64,000 bases of DNA from Hasllibacter halocynthiae (GCF_003003095.1 NZ_PVTT01000001.1:558001-622000); one strand, 5' to 3'. Numbered from the stretch's first letter, positions 1-9,441 are shown. The notes: generated by a model not told the origin, from the letters alone. Translations and numbers: made by a program.

Positions 1-678
1 CGCGCCGCGCGCCCCGAGGGTGAGGATCACCGCCTCGGCCACGCCCTTGGCAAGCAGCGCGTCCGCAGCGCGGCGGGCGCCGTCCTCGTCCGCCACCGCG
101 ATGCCGGTCAGCGCCTCGGCTTCCGTCTCGTTCGGGGTGACGTAGTCGCACATCGCCAGCACCTCGTCCGGCAGGGGCATGGCGGGCGCGGGGTTCAGCA
201 GCGTCACGACCCCGGCCTCGCGCGCGATGCGCAGGCCGGCGGTGGCGGCGCCGACGGGCTGCTCGAGTTGGGTGACGAAGACCTTCGCCCCCCCGATCAG
301 ATCGCGCCGCGCCTCGACGTCCGCGGGGCCGATGCCGGCCGCCGCCCCCGGCACGATGACGATCGCGTTGTCGCCCGACGCTTCGTCCACGAAGATCATG
401 GCCGACCCGGTCGGCTCGTCGACGCGGTCGCCGGCGAAGGCGACGCCGGCGGCGCGCCAGGTCTCCTCCGCCATGTCGCCGAACGTGTCCCGGCCGATCC
501 GCGCCAGCATGGCGACCCTCGCCCCGGCGCGGCCGCAGGCGACCGCCTGGTTCGACCCCTTGCCGCCGGGCCCGAGCGCAAAGCCCGACCCCAGGATCGT
601 CTCGCCCATCCGGGGCAGGCGTCCCGCCCGGTAGGCAGCGTCGGCGACGAAGACGCCGAGGATAACGATGTCGGCCAT
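1..678 (-). CDS. rbsK: Ribokinase (PfkB family), C-terminus cut by window edge
   Basis: Ribokinase phosphorylates D-ribose to ribose-5-phosphate with ATP in the cytoplasm. The reverse strand is open from ATG at 678 to the window edge, giving about 226 residues of an expected 300 or so. Visible PfkB features are the N-terminal MADIVILGVFVAD strand, the GPGGKGSNQAVA sugar-binding motif near residues 37-48, the IVIVPGAA strand, the TQLEQP segment, and LNPAPA followed by TPNETEAEALTG. The missing end should hold the GAGD catalytic motif. The gene is followed upstream (at higher coordinates) by a tRNA on the same strand. No other ribose-uptake gene is visible. The family call is firm; specificity for ribose over another sugar is inferred from the NPAP/TPNE pattern. 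Confidence 0.9.
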   Translation of the reverse strand, partial: MADIVILGVFVADAAYRAGRLPRMGETILGSGFALGPGGKGSNQAVACGRAGARVAMLARIGRDTFGDMAEETWRAAGVAFAGDRVDEPTGSAMIFVDEASGDNAIVIVPGAAAGIGPADVEARRDLIGGAKVFVTQLEQPVGAATAGLRIAREAGVVTLLNPAPAMPLPDEVLAMCDYVTPNETEAEALTGIAVADEDGARRAADALLAKGVAEAVILTLGARGA

Positions 679-770
679 CCGGGCCCCCCTGGTTTTCCGA
701 TGCCCGTCCGTATGGCCGTGGCCGCGCGCGCTGTCACCCGCGGGGGGAAGGCGGCCGTCATAGAGGGGAG

Positions 771-848
771 TGGTAGGCCTGGTAGGATTCGAACCCACAA
801 CCTCAACCGTTATGAGCGGCGCGTTCTAACCAGTTGAACTACAGGCCC
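771..848 (-). tRNA. tRNA with CAU anticodon, probably tRNA-Ile2 (lysidine type)
   Basis: The reverse strand folds as a 78-nt tRNA with encoded CCA. The 7-bp acceptor stem is GGGCCTG/CAGGCCT, the D stem GTTC/GAAC, the anticodon loop CTCATAA (anticodon CAU, complement at 812-814), and the T arm GTGGG-TTCGAAT-CCTAC. Position 1 pairs with 72, so it is not the initiator tRNA. C4-G69 and C5-G68 in the acceptor and an unpaired 27-43 position resemble the features TilS uses to pick tRNA-Ile2, so Ile2 is preferred over elongator Met. That identity is an inference and needs a tRNA classifier. Confidence 0.9.
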
Positions 849-858
849 CCGGCAGGCG

Positions 859-887
859 GAATAGGGCGGCGGGCGCCCGGAGCGCAA
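859..887 (-). promoter_or_regulatory. Predicted promoter of the CAU tRNA
   Basis: On the reverse strand TTGCGC (882-887) and CTATTC (859-864) are separated by 17 bp. Transcription would start around 852, a few bases before the mature tRNA 5' end at 848. It sits back to back with the purM promoter. Confidence 0.5.
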
Positions 888-897
888 GCGGTCCGGG

Positions 898-926
898 TTT
901 TGGGCGCGCCGGGGCGCTGATAGGCG
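898..926 (+). promoter_or_regulatory. Predicted purMN promoter
   Basis: TTTTGG (898-903), 17 bp, then TAGGCG (921-926), within CTGATAGGCG. The same decamer lies at almost the same distance before purC. The -35 is weak. Confidence 0.35.
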
Positions 927-953
927 GGCGCGCGAGGGGCACGGGGGATTCGG

Positions 954-1976
954 ATGGCCAAAGGCATGACCTATGCGGGCGCGGGCGTGGACATCGCCGC
1001 CGGGGACGCCCTCGTCGAGCGCATCAAGCCCGCCGCGAGGGCGACCGCCCGGCCGGGGTCGATGGGCGCGCTCGGCGGCTTCGGCGGGCTCTTCGATCCG
1101 CGCGCCGCCGGATACGACGACCCGGTGCTGGTCGCCGCGACGGACGGGGTGGGCACGAAGCTGCGGATCGCGCTGGATGCCGGCGACCTCTCGGGGGTCG
1201 GGCAGGACCTCGTGGCGATGTGCGTCAACGACCTCGTCTGCCAGGGGGGCGAGCCGCTCTTCTTCCTCGACTACCTCGCCTGCGCGCGGCTCGACGTGGA
1301 CCGGGCCGCCACGGTGGTGGAGGGGATCGCCGCCGCCTGCGCGGAGGCGGGCTGTGCCCTTCTGGGCGGCGAGACCGCCGAGATGCCGGGCATGTACGGC
1401 GAGGGCGACCTCGATCTCGCGGGCTTCGCCGTCGGCGCGATGGAGCGGGGGAAGGGGCTGCCGCGGGACGTCGCCGAGGGGGACGTGCTGCTGGGGCTGG
1501 CCTCGTCTGGGGTGCACTCCAACGGCTTCTCGCTCGTGCGGCGGGTGGCCGACGCTGCCGGGTTGGCCTGGGGCGATCCCGCGCCGTTCGGGGATGGGAC
1601 GCTGGGCGAGGCGCTGCTGGCGCCGACGCGCCTCTACGTCCGGTCGGCGCTGGCCGCGGTGCGGGCGGGGGGCGTGCATGCGCTGGCCCACGTGACGGGC
1701 GGCGGGATCACGGAGAACCTGCCCCGCGTCCTGCCCGAGGGCCTGGGCGCGGAAGTCGATCCCGGTGCATGGCAGCGGCCTGCGATCTTCGATTGGCTGG
1801 CCGGGCAGGGCGTGGATCCGGCCGAGATGCTGCGGGTGTTCAACTGCGGGATCGGCATGGTCGCGATCTGTGCCGAGGACGAGGCGACCCGCCTTGCCGG
1901 CCTCCTGCAGGCTGAAGGCGAGCGGGTGTTCCGAATCGGGCGCGTGGTCCGGGGGCAGGGGGTCGCCTACCGGTGA
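954..1976 (+). CDS. purM: Phosphoribosylformylglycinamidine cyclo-ligase (AIR synthetase)
   Basis: PurM closes FGAM to aminoimidazole ribonucleotide with ATP, step five of de novo purine synthesis, in the cytoplasm. The 340-residue product is full length for the family. Diagnostic stretches are the ATDGVGTKL nucleotide-binding motif near residue 62, [10 protein letters not shown] near 89, and [11 protein letters not shown] near 138. The ATG at 954 follows a purine-rich GGGGGA. Its TGA stop overlaps the GTG start of purN by 4 nt, so the two are translationally coupled. The purC-purS-purQ set lies 9 kb downstream as a separate unit. Confidence 0.97.
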   Translation: MAKGMTYAGAGVDIAAGDALVERIKPAARATARPGSMGALGGFGGLFDPRAAGYDDPVLVAATDGVGTKLRIALDAGDLSGVGQDLVAMCVNDLVCQGGEPLFFLDYLACARLDVDRAATVVEGIAAACAEAGCALLGGETAEMPGMYGEGDLDLAGFAVGAMERGKGLPRDVAEGDVLLGLASSGVHSNGFSLVRRVADAAGLAWGDPAPFGDGTLGEALLAPTRLYVRSALAAVRAGGVHALAHVTGGGITENLPRVLPEGLGAEVDPGAWQRPAIFDWLAGQGVDPAEMLRVFNCGIGMVAICAEDEATRLAGLLQAEGERVFRIGRVVRGQGVAYR

Positions 1977-2575
1977 GGGTGGCGATCCTGATCTCGGGCG
2001 GCGGCTCGAACATGGCCGCGCTGGCCGATTCGATGATCGGCGACCACCCCGCGCGACCGGTTCTCGTCCTCTCGAACCGCCCCTGCGCGGGCGGCCTGGA
2101 GAAGGCGCGCGAAAGGGGCATTCCGGTGGCGACCATCGACCATGCGGCCTTTTCGGACCGCGAGGGCTTCGAGGACGCGCTCGACGCGGCGCTGCGGCGG
2201 GCGGCGGTCGACCTGATCTGCCTCGCGGGGTTCATGCGCGTCCTGACGCCGGGCTTCGTCGCGCGATGGAAGGGGCGGATGCTGAACGTGCACCCCTCGC
2301 TCCTGCCGAAGTATCCGGGGCTCGGCACCCATGCGCGCGCCATCGCCGCGGGCGACGCCGAGGCGGGCGCATCGGTGCACGAGGTCACGGCCGAGCTGGA
2401 CGCCGGTCCCGTGCTGGGCCAGGCGCGCGTGCCCGTCCTGCCGGGCGACGACGCCGACGCGCTGGCCGCGCGGGTGCTGCGGGCCGAGCATCTCCTCTAC
2501 CCGGAGGTGCTGCGCCGCGTCGCCGCGGGGGATCGATCACGGGTGGACCTTTCCCTCGGGCCCCCCGCGGATTAG
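1973..2575 (+). CDS. purN: Phosphoribosylglycinamide formyltransferase (10-formyl-THF dependent)
   Basis: PurN transfers a formyl group from 10-formyltetrahydrofolate to GAR, step three of purine synthesis. The 200-residue product starts at a GTG inside the GTGA overlap with purM. It has the phosphate loop [11 protein letters not shown] (7-17) and the catalytic triad: Asn105 and His107 in [12 protein letters not shown] and Asp143 in AELDAGPVL, matching E. coli N106/H108/D144. Length is normal. The overlap suggests stoichiometric expression with PurM. Confidence 0.97.
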   Translation: MRVAILISGGGSNMAALADSMIGDHPARPVLVLSNRPCAGGLEKARERGIPVATIDHAAFSDREGFEDALDAALRRAAVDLICLAGFMRVLTPGFVARWKGRMLNVHPSLLPKYPGLGTHARAIAAGDAEAGASVHEVTAELDAGPVLGQARVPVLPGDDADALAARVLRAEHLLYPEVLRRVAAGDRSRVDLSLGPPAD

Positions 2576-2597
2576 AGGGCCGCGACCCGAACGGGAC

Positions 2598-3770
2598 ATG
2601 AACATGCGAACGATAACGACCACGGCCGACCTGTCGGCCTACTGCGAGGCGGCTGCCGCTCACCCCTACGTCGCCGTCGACACCGAGTTCCTGCGCGAGC
2701 GGACCTACTGGGCGAAGCTGTGCCTCGTGCAGCTGGCGATGCCGACGGAAGGCGATCCGGCCGACCCGGACGGCGCGGTGCTGATCGATCCGCTGGCCGA
2801 GGGGATCGACCTCGCGCCGCTCTGGGCGCTGATGGTGGAGCCGTCCGTCGTCAAGGTGCTGCACGCCGCCCGGCAGGACGTCGAGATCATGCATCACGAT
2901 GGGGGGGTGATTCCTGCGCCGCTCTTCGACACGCAGGTCGCCGCGATGGTTGCGGGCTTCGGCGAGCAGGTCGGCTACGAGACCCTCGTGCGGAAGATCG
3001 CGCGCCAGCAGCTCGACAAGACCTCCCGGTTCACGGACTGGTCGCGCCGTCCGCTGTCGGATGCGCAGAAGCGCTACGCGATCGCCGACGTGACGCATCT
3101 TCGCGCCATCTACGAGCATCTGCGCGAGGAGCTCGACCGCACCGGCCGCGCCGCCTGGGTGGAGGAGGAGATCGCCGTCCTGAGCGATCCGGCGACCTAC
3201 GTGACCGAGCCGGAGGATGCATGGCGGCGGCTGAAGCTGCGCTCGAGCAACCCGCGCTTCGCGGCCGTGGCCGCCGCGCTTGCGGATTGGCGCGAGCGCG
3301 CCGCGCAGGAGCGGGACGTGCCCCGCGGCCGGGTGCTGAAGGACGACGCCCTGCTGGAGGTGGCGGGCCTTAAGCCGAAGACCGCCGAGGAGCTGGGGCG
3401 CTCGCGCCTCGTGCAGCGCGAGGGGCGCAAGCCGGAGACCGCGAAGGGCATCCTCGATGCCGTGGCGCGGGGCATGGCGGCGGACGAGGCGCCCTTCGCC
3501 CGCCGCGACAGCGAGCGGCTTCAGGTGAACCCGGCCCTTTCGGATCTCCTGCGGGTCCTCCTCAAGGCGAAGGCCGAGACGTTGGGCGTGGCCTCGAAGC
3601 TGATCGCGACCTCCGCGGACCTCGACCGGATCGCGGCCGGAAAGCGGGACGTGCCGGCGCTGAAAGGCTGGCGCGCAGAGGCGTTCGGCGAGGACGCGGT
3701 GCGCCTTTGCGAAGGGCGGCTGGCCCTCGCGGCCGAAGGCGAGGCCGTGCGCGTGATCGCGCTGGCCTAG
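2598..3770 (+). CDS. rnd: Ribonuclease D
   Basis: RNase D is a 3'-5' exoribonuclease that trims tRNA and other stable RNA precursors. The 390-residue product begins at ATG 2598; the frame is open further upstream but that would run into purN. The DEDDy exonuclease domain fills about residues 1-190: VDTEFLRERTYWAKLCLVQLA gives the first Asp/Glu pair (D28, E30), followed by LHAARQDVEIM and a late YAIADVTHLRAIY segment. An HRDC domain follows at about 210-290. It is 22 nt after purN. Its TAG stop shares the tetranucleotide CTAG (3767-3770) with the stop of the convergent lipoprotein gene. Confidence 0.95.
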   Translation: MNMRTITTTADLSAYCEAAAAHPYVAVDTEFLRERTYWAKLCLVQLAMPTEGDPADPDGAVLIDPLAEGIDLAPLWALMVEPSVVKVLHAARQDVEIMHHDGGVIPAPLFDTQVAAMVAGFGEQVGYETLVRKIARQQLDKTSRFTDWSRRPLSDAQKRYAIADVTHLRAIYEHLREELDRTGRAAWVEEEIAVLSDPATYVTEPEDAWRRLKLRSSNPRFAAVAAALADWRERAAQERDVPRGRVLKDDALLEVAGLKPKTAEELGRSRLVQREGRKPETAKGILDAVARGMAADEAPFARRDSERLQVNPALSDLLRVLLKAKAETLGVASKLIATSADLDRIAAGKRDVPALKGWRAEAFGEDAVRLCEGRLALAAEGEAVRVIALA

Positions 3771-4219
3771 CGGCCGGCGGTGCGGGCGTTCCGGGCCGCC
3801 TCGACCCTGATCGTGGTGATCCGGCGCAGCACCTCGTCCGGCACGAAGGCGGCGACCACGATCTCGCGGCTGGGCGTGGGACCGACGGGGCGGGGCCCGG
3901 GCGCGGCGTTGACGCGGAAGGCGTAGCGCAGGACGCCGCCCTCCTCACCCTCCTGCGTCAGTTCGGCGTCCCACTGGCCTTGGACGGCCGGCAGGCCGAC
4001 CGCGCGGACGAGGGCGCCGCCGGGCACGGGCTCGACCGCGAGGGCGGTGACTTGGTCGATGTAGCCGCGTTCGTCGGTCTCGTCCCGGCGTGTGGGGACG
4101 AGGGGCGCGGGCGGCGCCTCGGCTGACGTGCCGAAGAGACCCCCGGCGGATCGCAGCCCGTCCGTCGCCGCGCATCCGGCCACGGCCGTGCAGAACGCCA
4201 GCGCTATGATCGGCCGCAT
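3767..4219 (-). CDS. Small exported lipoprotein of unknown function
   Basis: The 150-residue product has a lipoprotein signal: a hydrophobic stretch to AVAGC with the lipobox Cys at residue 15, so it should be anchored in the envelope. The rest is polar and Pro/Arg-rich with no motif I recognise. The central part (about 45-130) alternates short hydrophobic strands, suggesting a small beta fold. The gene converges on rnd, sharing CTAG as both stops, and diverges from sufE with about 110 bp between them. Function unknown. Confidence 0.7.
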   Translation of the reverse strand: MRPIIALAFCTAVAGCAATDGLRSAGGLFGTSAEAPPAPLVPTRRDETDERGYIDQVTALAVEPVPGGALVRAVGLPAVQGQWDAELTQEGEEGGVLRYAFRVNAAPGPRPVGPTPSREIVVAAFVPDEVLRRITTIRVEAARNARTAGR

Positions 4220-4276
4220 GTCTTCCCCCGTTCCGCCCGGCGCATGGCTAGCGCGGACGTCCCGCTACGCCAAGCC

Positions 4277-4305
4277 TTGCGGCGTGGGGGCCCGGGGCCT
4301 AGGTC
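4277..4305 (+). promoter_or_regulatory. Predicted sufE promoter
   Basis: TTGCGG (4277-4282), exactly 17 bp, then TAGGTC (4300-4305); the start codon follows 25 nt later behind GAGGAG. It fits the TTG/TAG promoter pattern seen at several genes in this window. Confidence 0.5.
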
Positions 4306-4330
4306 GCCCGCGAGCCCAGAGGAGCGTCCC

Positions 4331-4741
4331 ATGGCCCAGCCCGCCTTCGAGGAGATCGTCGAGACCTTCGAGTTCCTCGAGGACTGGGAGGATCGCTATC
4401 GGGAGGTGATCGACATGGGCCGCAGGATGCCGCCCATGGACGCGGCGCTGAAGGTGCCTGCCACCAAGGTCGACGGCTGCGCGAGCCAGGTCTGGATCGC
4501 CCCCCATACGGAGGGCGGCGTGCTGGAGTTCGACGGCGATTCGGACGCGATGATCGTGAAGGGCCTGATCGCGGTGCTCCACGCGCTCTATGCCGGGTTG
4601 CCGGTGGGCGAGGCGGCCGGCATCGACGCGCGAGCCGAGCTGGCGCGCCTGAATCTGGCGGATCATCTTTCCTCGCAACGGTCCAACGGCCTGCGCGCGA
4701 TGATCCAGCGGCTGGATGGGATCGCCCGCGAAGCCGCCTAG
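4331..4741 (+). CDS. sufE: SufE-type cysteine desulfurase activator
   Basis: SufE accepts persulfide sulfur from the SufS desulfurase for Fe-S cluster assembly. The 136-residue product has the family core VPATKVDGCASQVW, with acceptor Cys50, and the C-terminal LSSQRSNGLRAMI segment. The start at ATG 4331 is backed by GAGGAGCG upstream; longer readings of the frame lack a ribosome site. No suf operon is adjacent, so this is a stand-alone copy. It ends on CTAG shared with the convergent DUF1638 gene. Confidence 0.93.
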   Translation: MAQPAFEEIVETFEFLEDWEDRYREVIDMGRRMPPMDAALKVPATKVDGCASQVWIAPHTEGGVLEFDGDSDAMIVKGLIAVLHALYAGLPVGEAAGIDARAELARLNLADHLSSQRSNGLRAMIQRLDGIAREAA

Positions 4742-5463
4742 CCCAGCGTCGCGAGCGCGCCGTAGCCCGTGAGCCGCCGCTCGAAGGCCCAGCCGAAGCG
4801 CGCCGCGATGCGCCGGGCTTGTGCCGTGAGGACCGGATCGTCCGTCTGGGCCTGGTAGATCAGTCGCTCGTACCCGGCGAAGTAGTCGTCCGCGAGGTGG
4901 GGGTGCCGGTCGAGGCCGAGGGGCCGGGCGACGAAGGCGTCGAACTGCCGCACGAGGAAATCGGTGACATAGAAGGCGCGCATGTCGCCTGCGCCGAACG
5001 CCTCGACCCCTTCGTAGAAGGCATAGCAATGTGCGCCGGGAAGCATGTCGATCCCGCGCTCCGCGCAAAGGCGCGCGAGCGCCCCGCCCGTGCCGCAGTC
5101 CGCATAGGCGAGGATGGCCCGCTCGTGCGGGATCGCGTCGAGCGCGGCGGCGGCGGCGGGCACGATGCGGTCCGGATGGTTGTGAAGGATCGCCGGTAGG
5201 CAGTGAAGCCGCGCATGGGTCCAGCCGTTTGCGCGGATCAGCGCGGCGATCTCGCGCCCGAGCGCGCCGCAGGCGAGGATCAGGAGCGGGGCCGGGCCGC
5301 CGCTGTCGTAGCCCCGTGCGAGCAGCGCGGAATCCGACAGGGTCGCCGCGGGGGCCGCGGGCCGTTCGGACAGGCGGGCGGCACGGCCCCTTCGGCGCGT
5401 GGCGGCCCCGCCTTGTCGATCCGTGGGGCGCGCTTGGCCCCCGTGGTCGGACGGCCTGGGCAC
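4738..5463 (-). CDS. DUF1638 protein, probable accessory of corrinoid methyl transfer
   Basis: The 241-residue product (GTG start) has an unstructured Arg/Pro-rich N-terminus to about residue 50, then a DUF1638 domain: LLILACGALGREI near 60, HCLPAILHNHPDRIV near 90, YADCGTGGALA near 122 and MLPGAHCYAFYEG near 140. Several conserved Cys/His suggest metal or corrinoid handling, but no reaction is established here. It sits 3 nt after the ybjQ stop, as the third gene of a coupled trio, and a corrinoid protein and a homocysteine methyltransferase module lie 1.4 and 4 kb away. DUF1638 genes are commonly found near corrinoid methyltransferases, and I recall genetic work in roseobacters tying DUF1638 to a split B12-dependent methionine synthase. 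Confidence 0.8.
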   Translation of the reverse strand: MPRPSDHGGQARPTDRQGGAATRRRGRAARLSERPAAPAATLSDSALLARGYDSGGPAPLLILACGALGREIAALIRANGWTHARLHCLPAILHNHPDRIVPAAAAALDAIPHERAILAYADCGTGGALARLCAERGIDMLPGAHCYAFYEGVEAFGAGDMRAFYVTDFLVRQFDAFVARPLGLDRHPHLADDYFAGYERLIYQAQTDDPVLTAQARRIAARFGWAFERRLTGYGALATLG

Positions 5464-5466
5464 CCC

Positions 5467-5784
5467 CTAGCGAAAGCGCACGGCGGTGCCGTAGGCCATC
5501 ACCTCGCTGGCCTGCTGGGCGATGGTGGAGGTCTCGAACCGTACACCGATCACCGCGTCGGCGCCGAGCGCGCGGGCCTCGTCCAGCATCCGGTCGAGCG
5601 CCTGCTCGCGCGCCGCGCCCAGAAGCGCGGCGTATTCCCGGATCTCGCCGCCCACGAGGTTGCGCAGCCCGGCCACGATGTCCGATCCGATATGCTTGGC
5701 CCGAACCGTCGATCCGCGGACGAGGCCCAGCGCCTCGACCTCGCGTCCGGGAACGCTCTCCAGCGTGAATATGGGAAGGGTCAC
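5467..5784 (-). CDS. ybjQ: YbjQ/UPF0145 family protein
   Basis: The 105-residue product matches the YbjQ (UPF0145) family: GREVEALGLVRGSTVRAKHIGSD at the start, ALDRMLDEARALGADAVIGVRF in the middle, and a final EVMAYGTAVRF strand. YbjQ proteins are cytoplasmic homopentamers of unknown function. The GTG at 5784 is chosen because GTGA overlaps the stop of the upstream membrane gene by 4 nt and the length then fits the family. The gene is the middle member of a trio with a two-helix membrane protein and the DUF1638 protein. Confidence 0.85.
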   Translation of the reverse strand: MTLPIFTLESVPGREVEALGLVRGSTVRAKHIGSDIVAGLRNLVGGEIREYAALLGAAREQALDRMLDEARALGADAVIGVRFETSTIAQQASEVMAYGTAVRFR

Positions 5785-5990
5785 TTTTCGATCCGATCGT
5801 ATCCGCCCTTCTCGGACAGGCGATCGGACACGACGCGCCAGAGGAGGTAGGCCACCAGTCCCACGGGGATCAGCGTCAGCCAGCCATAGGGAACCATTCC
5901 CGCCGTCACGAGCAGCGCGCCCAGCCAGACGGTCGCGCCGGCGGCCGCGATGACGATCACGAGGATCAGGACGAGGCGGTCGAGGGGCAT
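5781..5990 (-). CDS. Two-helix small membrane protein
   Basis: The 69-residue product starts at ATG 5990, preceded by a strong GGAGGAGGA site 8 nt upstream; an earlier in-frame Met lacks this. Two transmembrane helices are clear: about 4-28 (VLILVIVIAAAGATVWLG) and about 32-52 (PYGWLTLIPVGLVAYLLW), with a charged tail. Its stop overlaps the GTG start of the YbjQ gene, so a partnership with YbjQ is likely. Function unknown. Confidence 0.75.
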   Translation of the reverse strand: MPLDRLVLILVIVIAAAGATVWLGALLVTAGMVPYGWLTLIPVGLVAYLLWRVVSDRLSEKGGYDRIEK

Positions 5991-6043
5991 AGGTCGGATC
6001 CTCCTCCCCCGAAGGTGGAGGCTCCGCCCCATGCGCGCAAGGC

Positions 6044-6565
6044 TCAGTCCTCGACCGCGTCGCGGACCACGCCGCAGGCGATGCGGTCGCCCGCGTTGCC
6101 GGCCGGCTGGCTGGTGTAGTCGTCCGACTGGTTGTGAAGGATGAAGGCGCTGCCGTCGTCATCCATCATCGTGGCGATGTCGATGCGATCGGTGAAGAAC
6201 TCGGCCGCGACGACGCCGTCCTCCTGGATGTGGACGTTGGGCAGGTCGCCGGGATGGGGGCCGTTCTCGGCGAAGATGCCGTGCTCCTTGTCGCCGGCGA
6301 TGTGCCCGCCGGCGGAGGAGAAGTCGCCTTCGCATTCGCCGGTCTCGTGGAGGTGCGCGGCGTTCACGCCCGCGTCGAGCCCCTCGAGCTGGACGATAAC
6401 CTGGAGGTAGCCGCTGGGCGATTCGAGAAAGCGGACGTTGCCGATCTCGTTGCCGTCGCGGTCCTGGACGACCGCCACGGCGGTGGGAACGTCCGCGTCG
6501 GGGTTCTGGGCCAGGGTGGTGAGGGGGAAGGCCGCGAGGGCGGCCACGAGGATAGTCGAGCGCAT
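6044..6565 (-). CDS. sodC: Periplasmic Cu/Zn superoxide dismutase
   Basis: SodC converts superoxide to hydrogen peroxide and oxygen in the periplasm. The 173-residue product has a signal peptide ending at LTTLAQ. The metal ligands are in AAHLHETG, GGHIAGDKEHG and NGPHPGDLPNVHI, and the structural disulfide Cys pair is in GECEGDF and RIACGVV; the active-site Arg is in AGDRIACG. The late ILHNQSDDY segment is also typical. ATG 6565 has GGAG upstream. The gene stands alone between the membrane/YbjQ trio and the corrinoid gene. Confidence 0.93.
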   Translation of the reverse strand: MRSTILVAALAAFPLTTLAQNPDADVPTAVAVVQDRDGNEIGNVRFLESPSGYLQVIVQLEGLDAGVNAAHLHETGECEGDFSSAGGHIAGDKEHGIFAENGPHPGDLPNVHIQEDGVVAAEFFTDRIDIATMMDDDGSAFILHNQSDDYTSQPAGNAGDRIACGVVRDAVED

Positions 6566-6855
6566 GGCGATGCTCCGGTTTTGTGCGTGCGTCCGGAAGG
6601 TTAGCGCGCTGGCGGGCTTGGGGAAGGATCGTTTCCCGAAGCGGCACCCGGGCGGGGCGGCGGGCCGACCATCGGCCGCCGATCTGGACGAGGCGGGTGA
6701 TGGCCGGATGCCGGGCGTCGCGGGGCCGATGCGGAGGGTCAGCGCCGCGAGGGCCGTCGGGACGGGCGCAACGGTCGCCAGGGATGTCCGCGGATCTGGG
6801 TCGTATCCGGAAGGTGCTGCGGTGGAGCGGCCGGGGAAAGGGCGCGGCGGCGCGC

Positions 6856-7557
<702 letters not shown>

Positions 7558-7683
7558 GACGTTCTCCAGGGATTTCCGTCGATCTTCTACGGTGAGATGG
7601 CGCGTGCGGGACGGTTTGCGACGTGCGCGGCGCCCTGCGCGACGGCGGTGACATGCGTTCGCTTTTCGTTCATGGTGATGGTC

Positions 7684-8775
7684 ATGGAATCATCCCTTCC
7701 GAGAGCGGCGCGGACAGGGGCCGCGCCGGGCCGCGCGGCCGGCGCGAACGAAGCCGGACGGTTCGAGCGGCACGCCCGCGAAGCCGTCGACGACGGCTGG
7801 GACAGGGAGGAAGACCTGCCCCCGCTGCGCACGCAGGTCGCGGAGGAGAGGCCGCGCCGCGCCGTCACGCGCAACGACAGCCCCGACATCGGCTTCGATC
7901 GTTCCATCAATCCCTACCGCGGGTGCGAGCACGGTTGCATCTACTGCTTCGCCCGGCCGACGCACGCCTTCCTCGGGATGTCGCCCGGCCTCGACTTCGA
8001 GACGCGGCTGGTCGCCAAGGAAGGGATCGCCGAGGCGCTGGAGCGGGACCTTCGCAGGCCCGGCTACCGCCCCAGGCGCGTCGCGATAGGCACGGCGACG
8101 GATCCCTACCAGCCGGAGGAGGCGAAGCGCGGCCTGATGCGCGACGTGCTGGAGGTGATGGGCCGGTTCGGGCACCCCGCGACCATCACCACGCGCGGCG
8201 CGACGATCGAGCGCGACCTCGACCTTCTCGGCCCCTTGGCCGAGCGGGGGCTGGTCCGCGTCGCGATCAGCGTCACGACGCTCGACCGCGCCCTCGCCCG
8301 CGCGATGGAGCCGCGCGCGCCTGTGCCGAAGCGGCGCCTGCAGGCGATCGAGGCGCTGGACCGCGCAGGGGTGCCGGTGATGATCAGTGCCTCGCCCATG
8401 ATCCCCGCGCTGACCGATCACGAGCTGGAGGCGATCCTCGGGGCCGCGCGCGAGGCGGGGGCGGTCGCCGCCTCGTGCATCCCGCTGCGCCTGCCGGGCG
8501 AGGTGGCGCCCCTGTTCCGGCAATGGGTCGAGGAGCATCGGCCGGACGCCGCCAAGCGCATCATGGGCCGCGTGAACGAGCTGCACGGCGGGCGCGACTA
8601 CGATCCGGACTTCGGCAAGCGGATGACGGGGCAGGGGGTTTGGGCGCGGCTCCTGCGGCGGCGCTTCGACGTCGCGGTGGCGCGGCTCGGGCTGTCGGAC
8701 GGCTGGGGGGGCGATCTGCGGGCGGACCAGTTCGGCGTTCCGCTGGGCACGAGGGAGCAGCCCTCGCTGTTCTAG
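7684..8775 (+). CDS. Radical SAM protein, PA0069 family
   Basis: The 363-residue product has the radical SAM cluster motif CEHGCIYC (C81, C85, C88), preceded by INPYRGCEHGC and followed by ATDPYQPEE and LVRVAISVTTLD, the signature of the PA0069/SplB-like family. These reduce SAM at a 4Fe-4S cluster; their substrate is not known, though a DNA or nucleotide lesion repair role is often suggested from similarity to spore photoproduct lyase. The first 60 residues are low complexity. Three in-frame ATGs (7672, 7678, 7684) compete for the start; none has a strong ribosome site. The gene diverges from the corrinoid gene. Confidence 0.88.
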   Translation: MESSLPRAARTGAAPGRAAGANEAGRFERHAREAVDDGWDREEDLPPLRTQVAEERPRRAVTRNDSPDIGFDRSINPYRGCEHGCIYCFARPTHAFLGMSPGLDFETRLVAKEGIAEALERDLRRPGYRPRRVAIGTATDPYQPEEAKRGLMRDVLEVMGRFGHPATITTRGATIERDLDLLGPLAERGLVRVAISVTTLDRALARAMEPRAPVPKRRLQAIEALDRAGVPVMISASPMIPALTDHELEAILGAAREAGAVAASCIPLRLPGEVAPLFRQWVEEHRPDAAKRIMGRVNELHGGRDYDPDFGKRMTGQGVWARLLRRRFDVAVARLGLSDGWGGDLRADQFGVPLGTREQPSLF

Positions 8776-8817
8776 CCGGCCGCTCCACCTGCTAGCATGC
8801 AGGCCGGAGGGTCGATC

Positions 8818-9441
8818 ATGGCGGGACCGTACGAGGGGGCGGCGTTCTGGGACGCGAAGTTCGCCGGACCGAAATACCGCTTCGGCACCGAGCCGGCGGC
8901 GTTCCTTCGCGACCATGCGGACGTGATACCGCCCGGGGCGCGGGTGCTCGTCCCCTGCGACGGGGAGGGGCGCAATTCCGTCTGGCTGGCAGAGCGGGGG
9001 CACGCGGTCACGGCCTTCGACGTCTCGCCGGTGGGGCTGCGCAAGGCGCGCGCGCTGGCCCGGCGAAGGGGCGCGCGACCCGAACTCGTCCCCGCGGGGA
9101 TCGACGACTGGAACTGGGACCAGCCCTTCGACGCGGTGGTCGCCGTCTTCGTCCAGTTCGCGGGCCCGGACCGGCGCACGCGCCTCTTCGAGGAGATGGC
9201 GCGCGCCCTGCGGCCGGGCGGCGTGCTCCTGCTGCACGGCTACGCGCCCCGGCAGGTGGGCTACGGCACCGGAGGGCCCGGCGCGGCCGGGAACCTCTAC
9301 ACTCTGCCGATGCTGCACGAGGCGTTCGAGGGGTGGGACGTCCTGCACGAAGCCGACCGTGACGCCGTGATCGAGGAAGGGGACGGTCATTCCGGCCTGT
9401 CCGCGCTGATCGACTTCATCGGCCGCAAGCCCCGCACCTAG
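8818..9441 (+). CDS. Class I SAM-dependent methyltransferase
   Basis: The 207-residue product has a Rossmann methyltransferase core: ARVLVPCDGEGRNSVWLAERG (SAM-binding motif I, about 41-60), VTAFDVSP with the acidic residue for the ribose, and ALRPGGVLLLHGYAP (post III). It resembles the TehB/thiopurine-methyltransferase-like group, but the substrate cannot be read. ATG 8818 is chosen over an ATG 21 nt upstream because CCGGAGGG lies 8 nt before it. It follows the radical SAM gene by 42 nt and converges on the homocysteine methyltransferase gene, sharing CTAG as both stops. Confidence 0.85.
   Translation: MAGPYEGAAFWDAKFAGPKYRFGTEPAAFLRDHADVIPPGARVLVPCDGEGRNSVWLAERGHAVTAFDVSPVGLRKARALARRRGARPELVPAGIDDWNWDQPFDAVVAVFVQFAGPDRRTRLFEEMARALRPGGVLLLHGYAPRQVGYGTGGPGAAGNLYTLPMLHEAFEGWDVLHEADRDAVIEEGDGHSGLSALIDFIGRKPRT

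Noticed and set aside
4331-4741. Operon of sufE with a complete suf cluster
   Set aside because: No sufB, sufC, sufD or sufS gene is nearby; this is a single gene.
6566-6855. Possible small gene or RNA between sodC and the corrinoid gene
   Set aside because: No frame with a ribosome site or coding character and no convincing structure.
7558-7683. Possible cobalamin riboswitch before the corrinoid protein gene
   Set aside because: The 126-bp intergenic lacks a B12-box-like sequence and is too short for the full aptamer.
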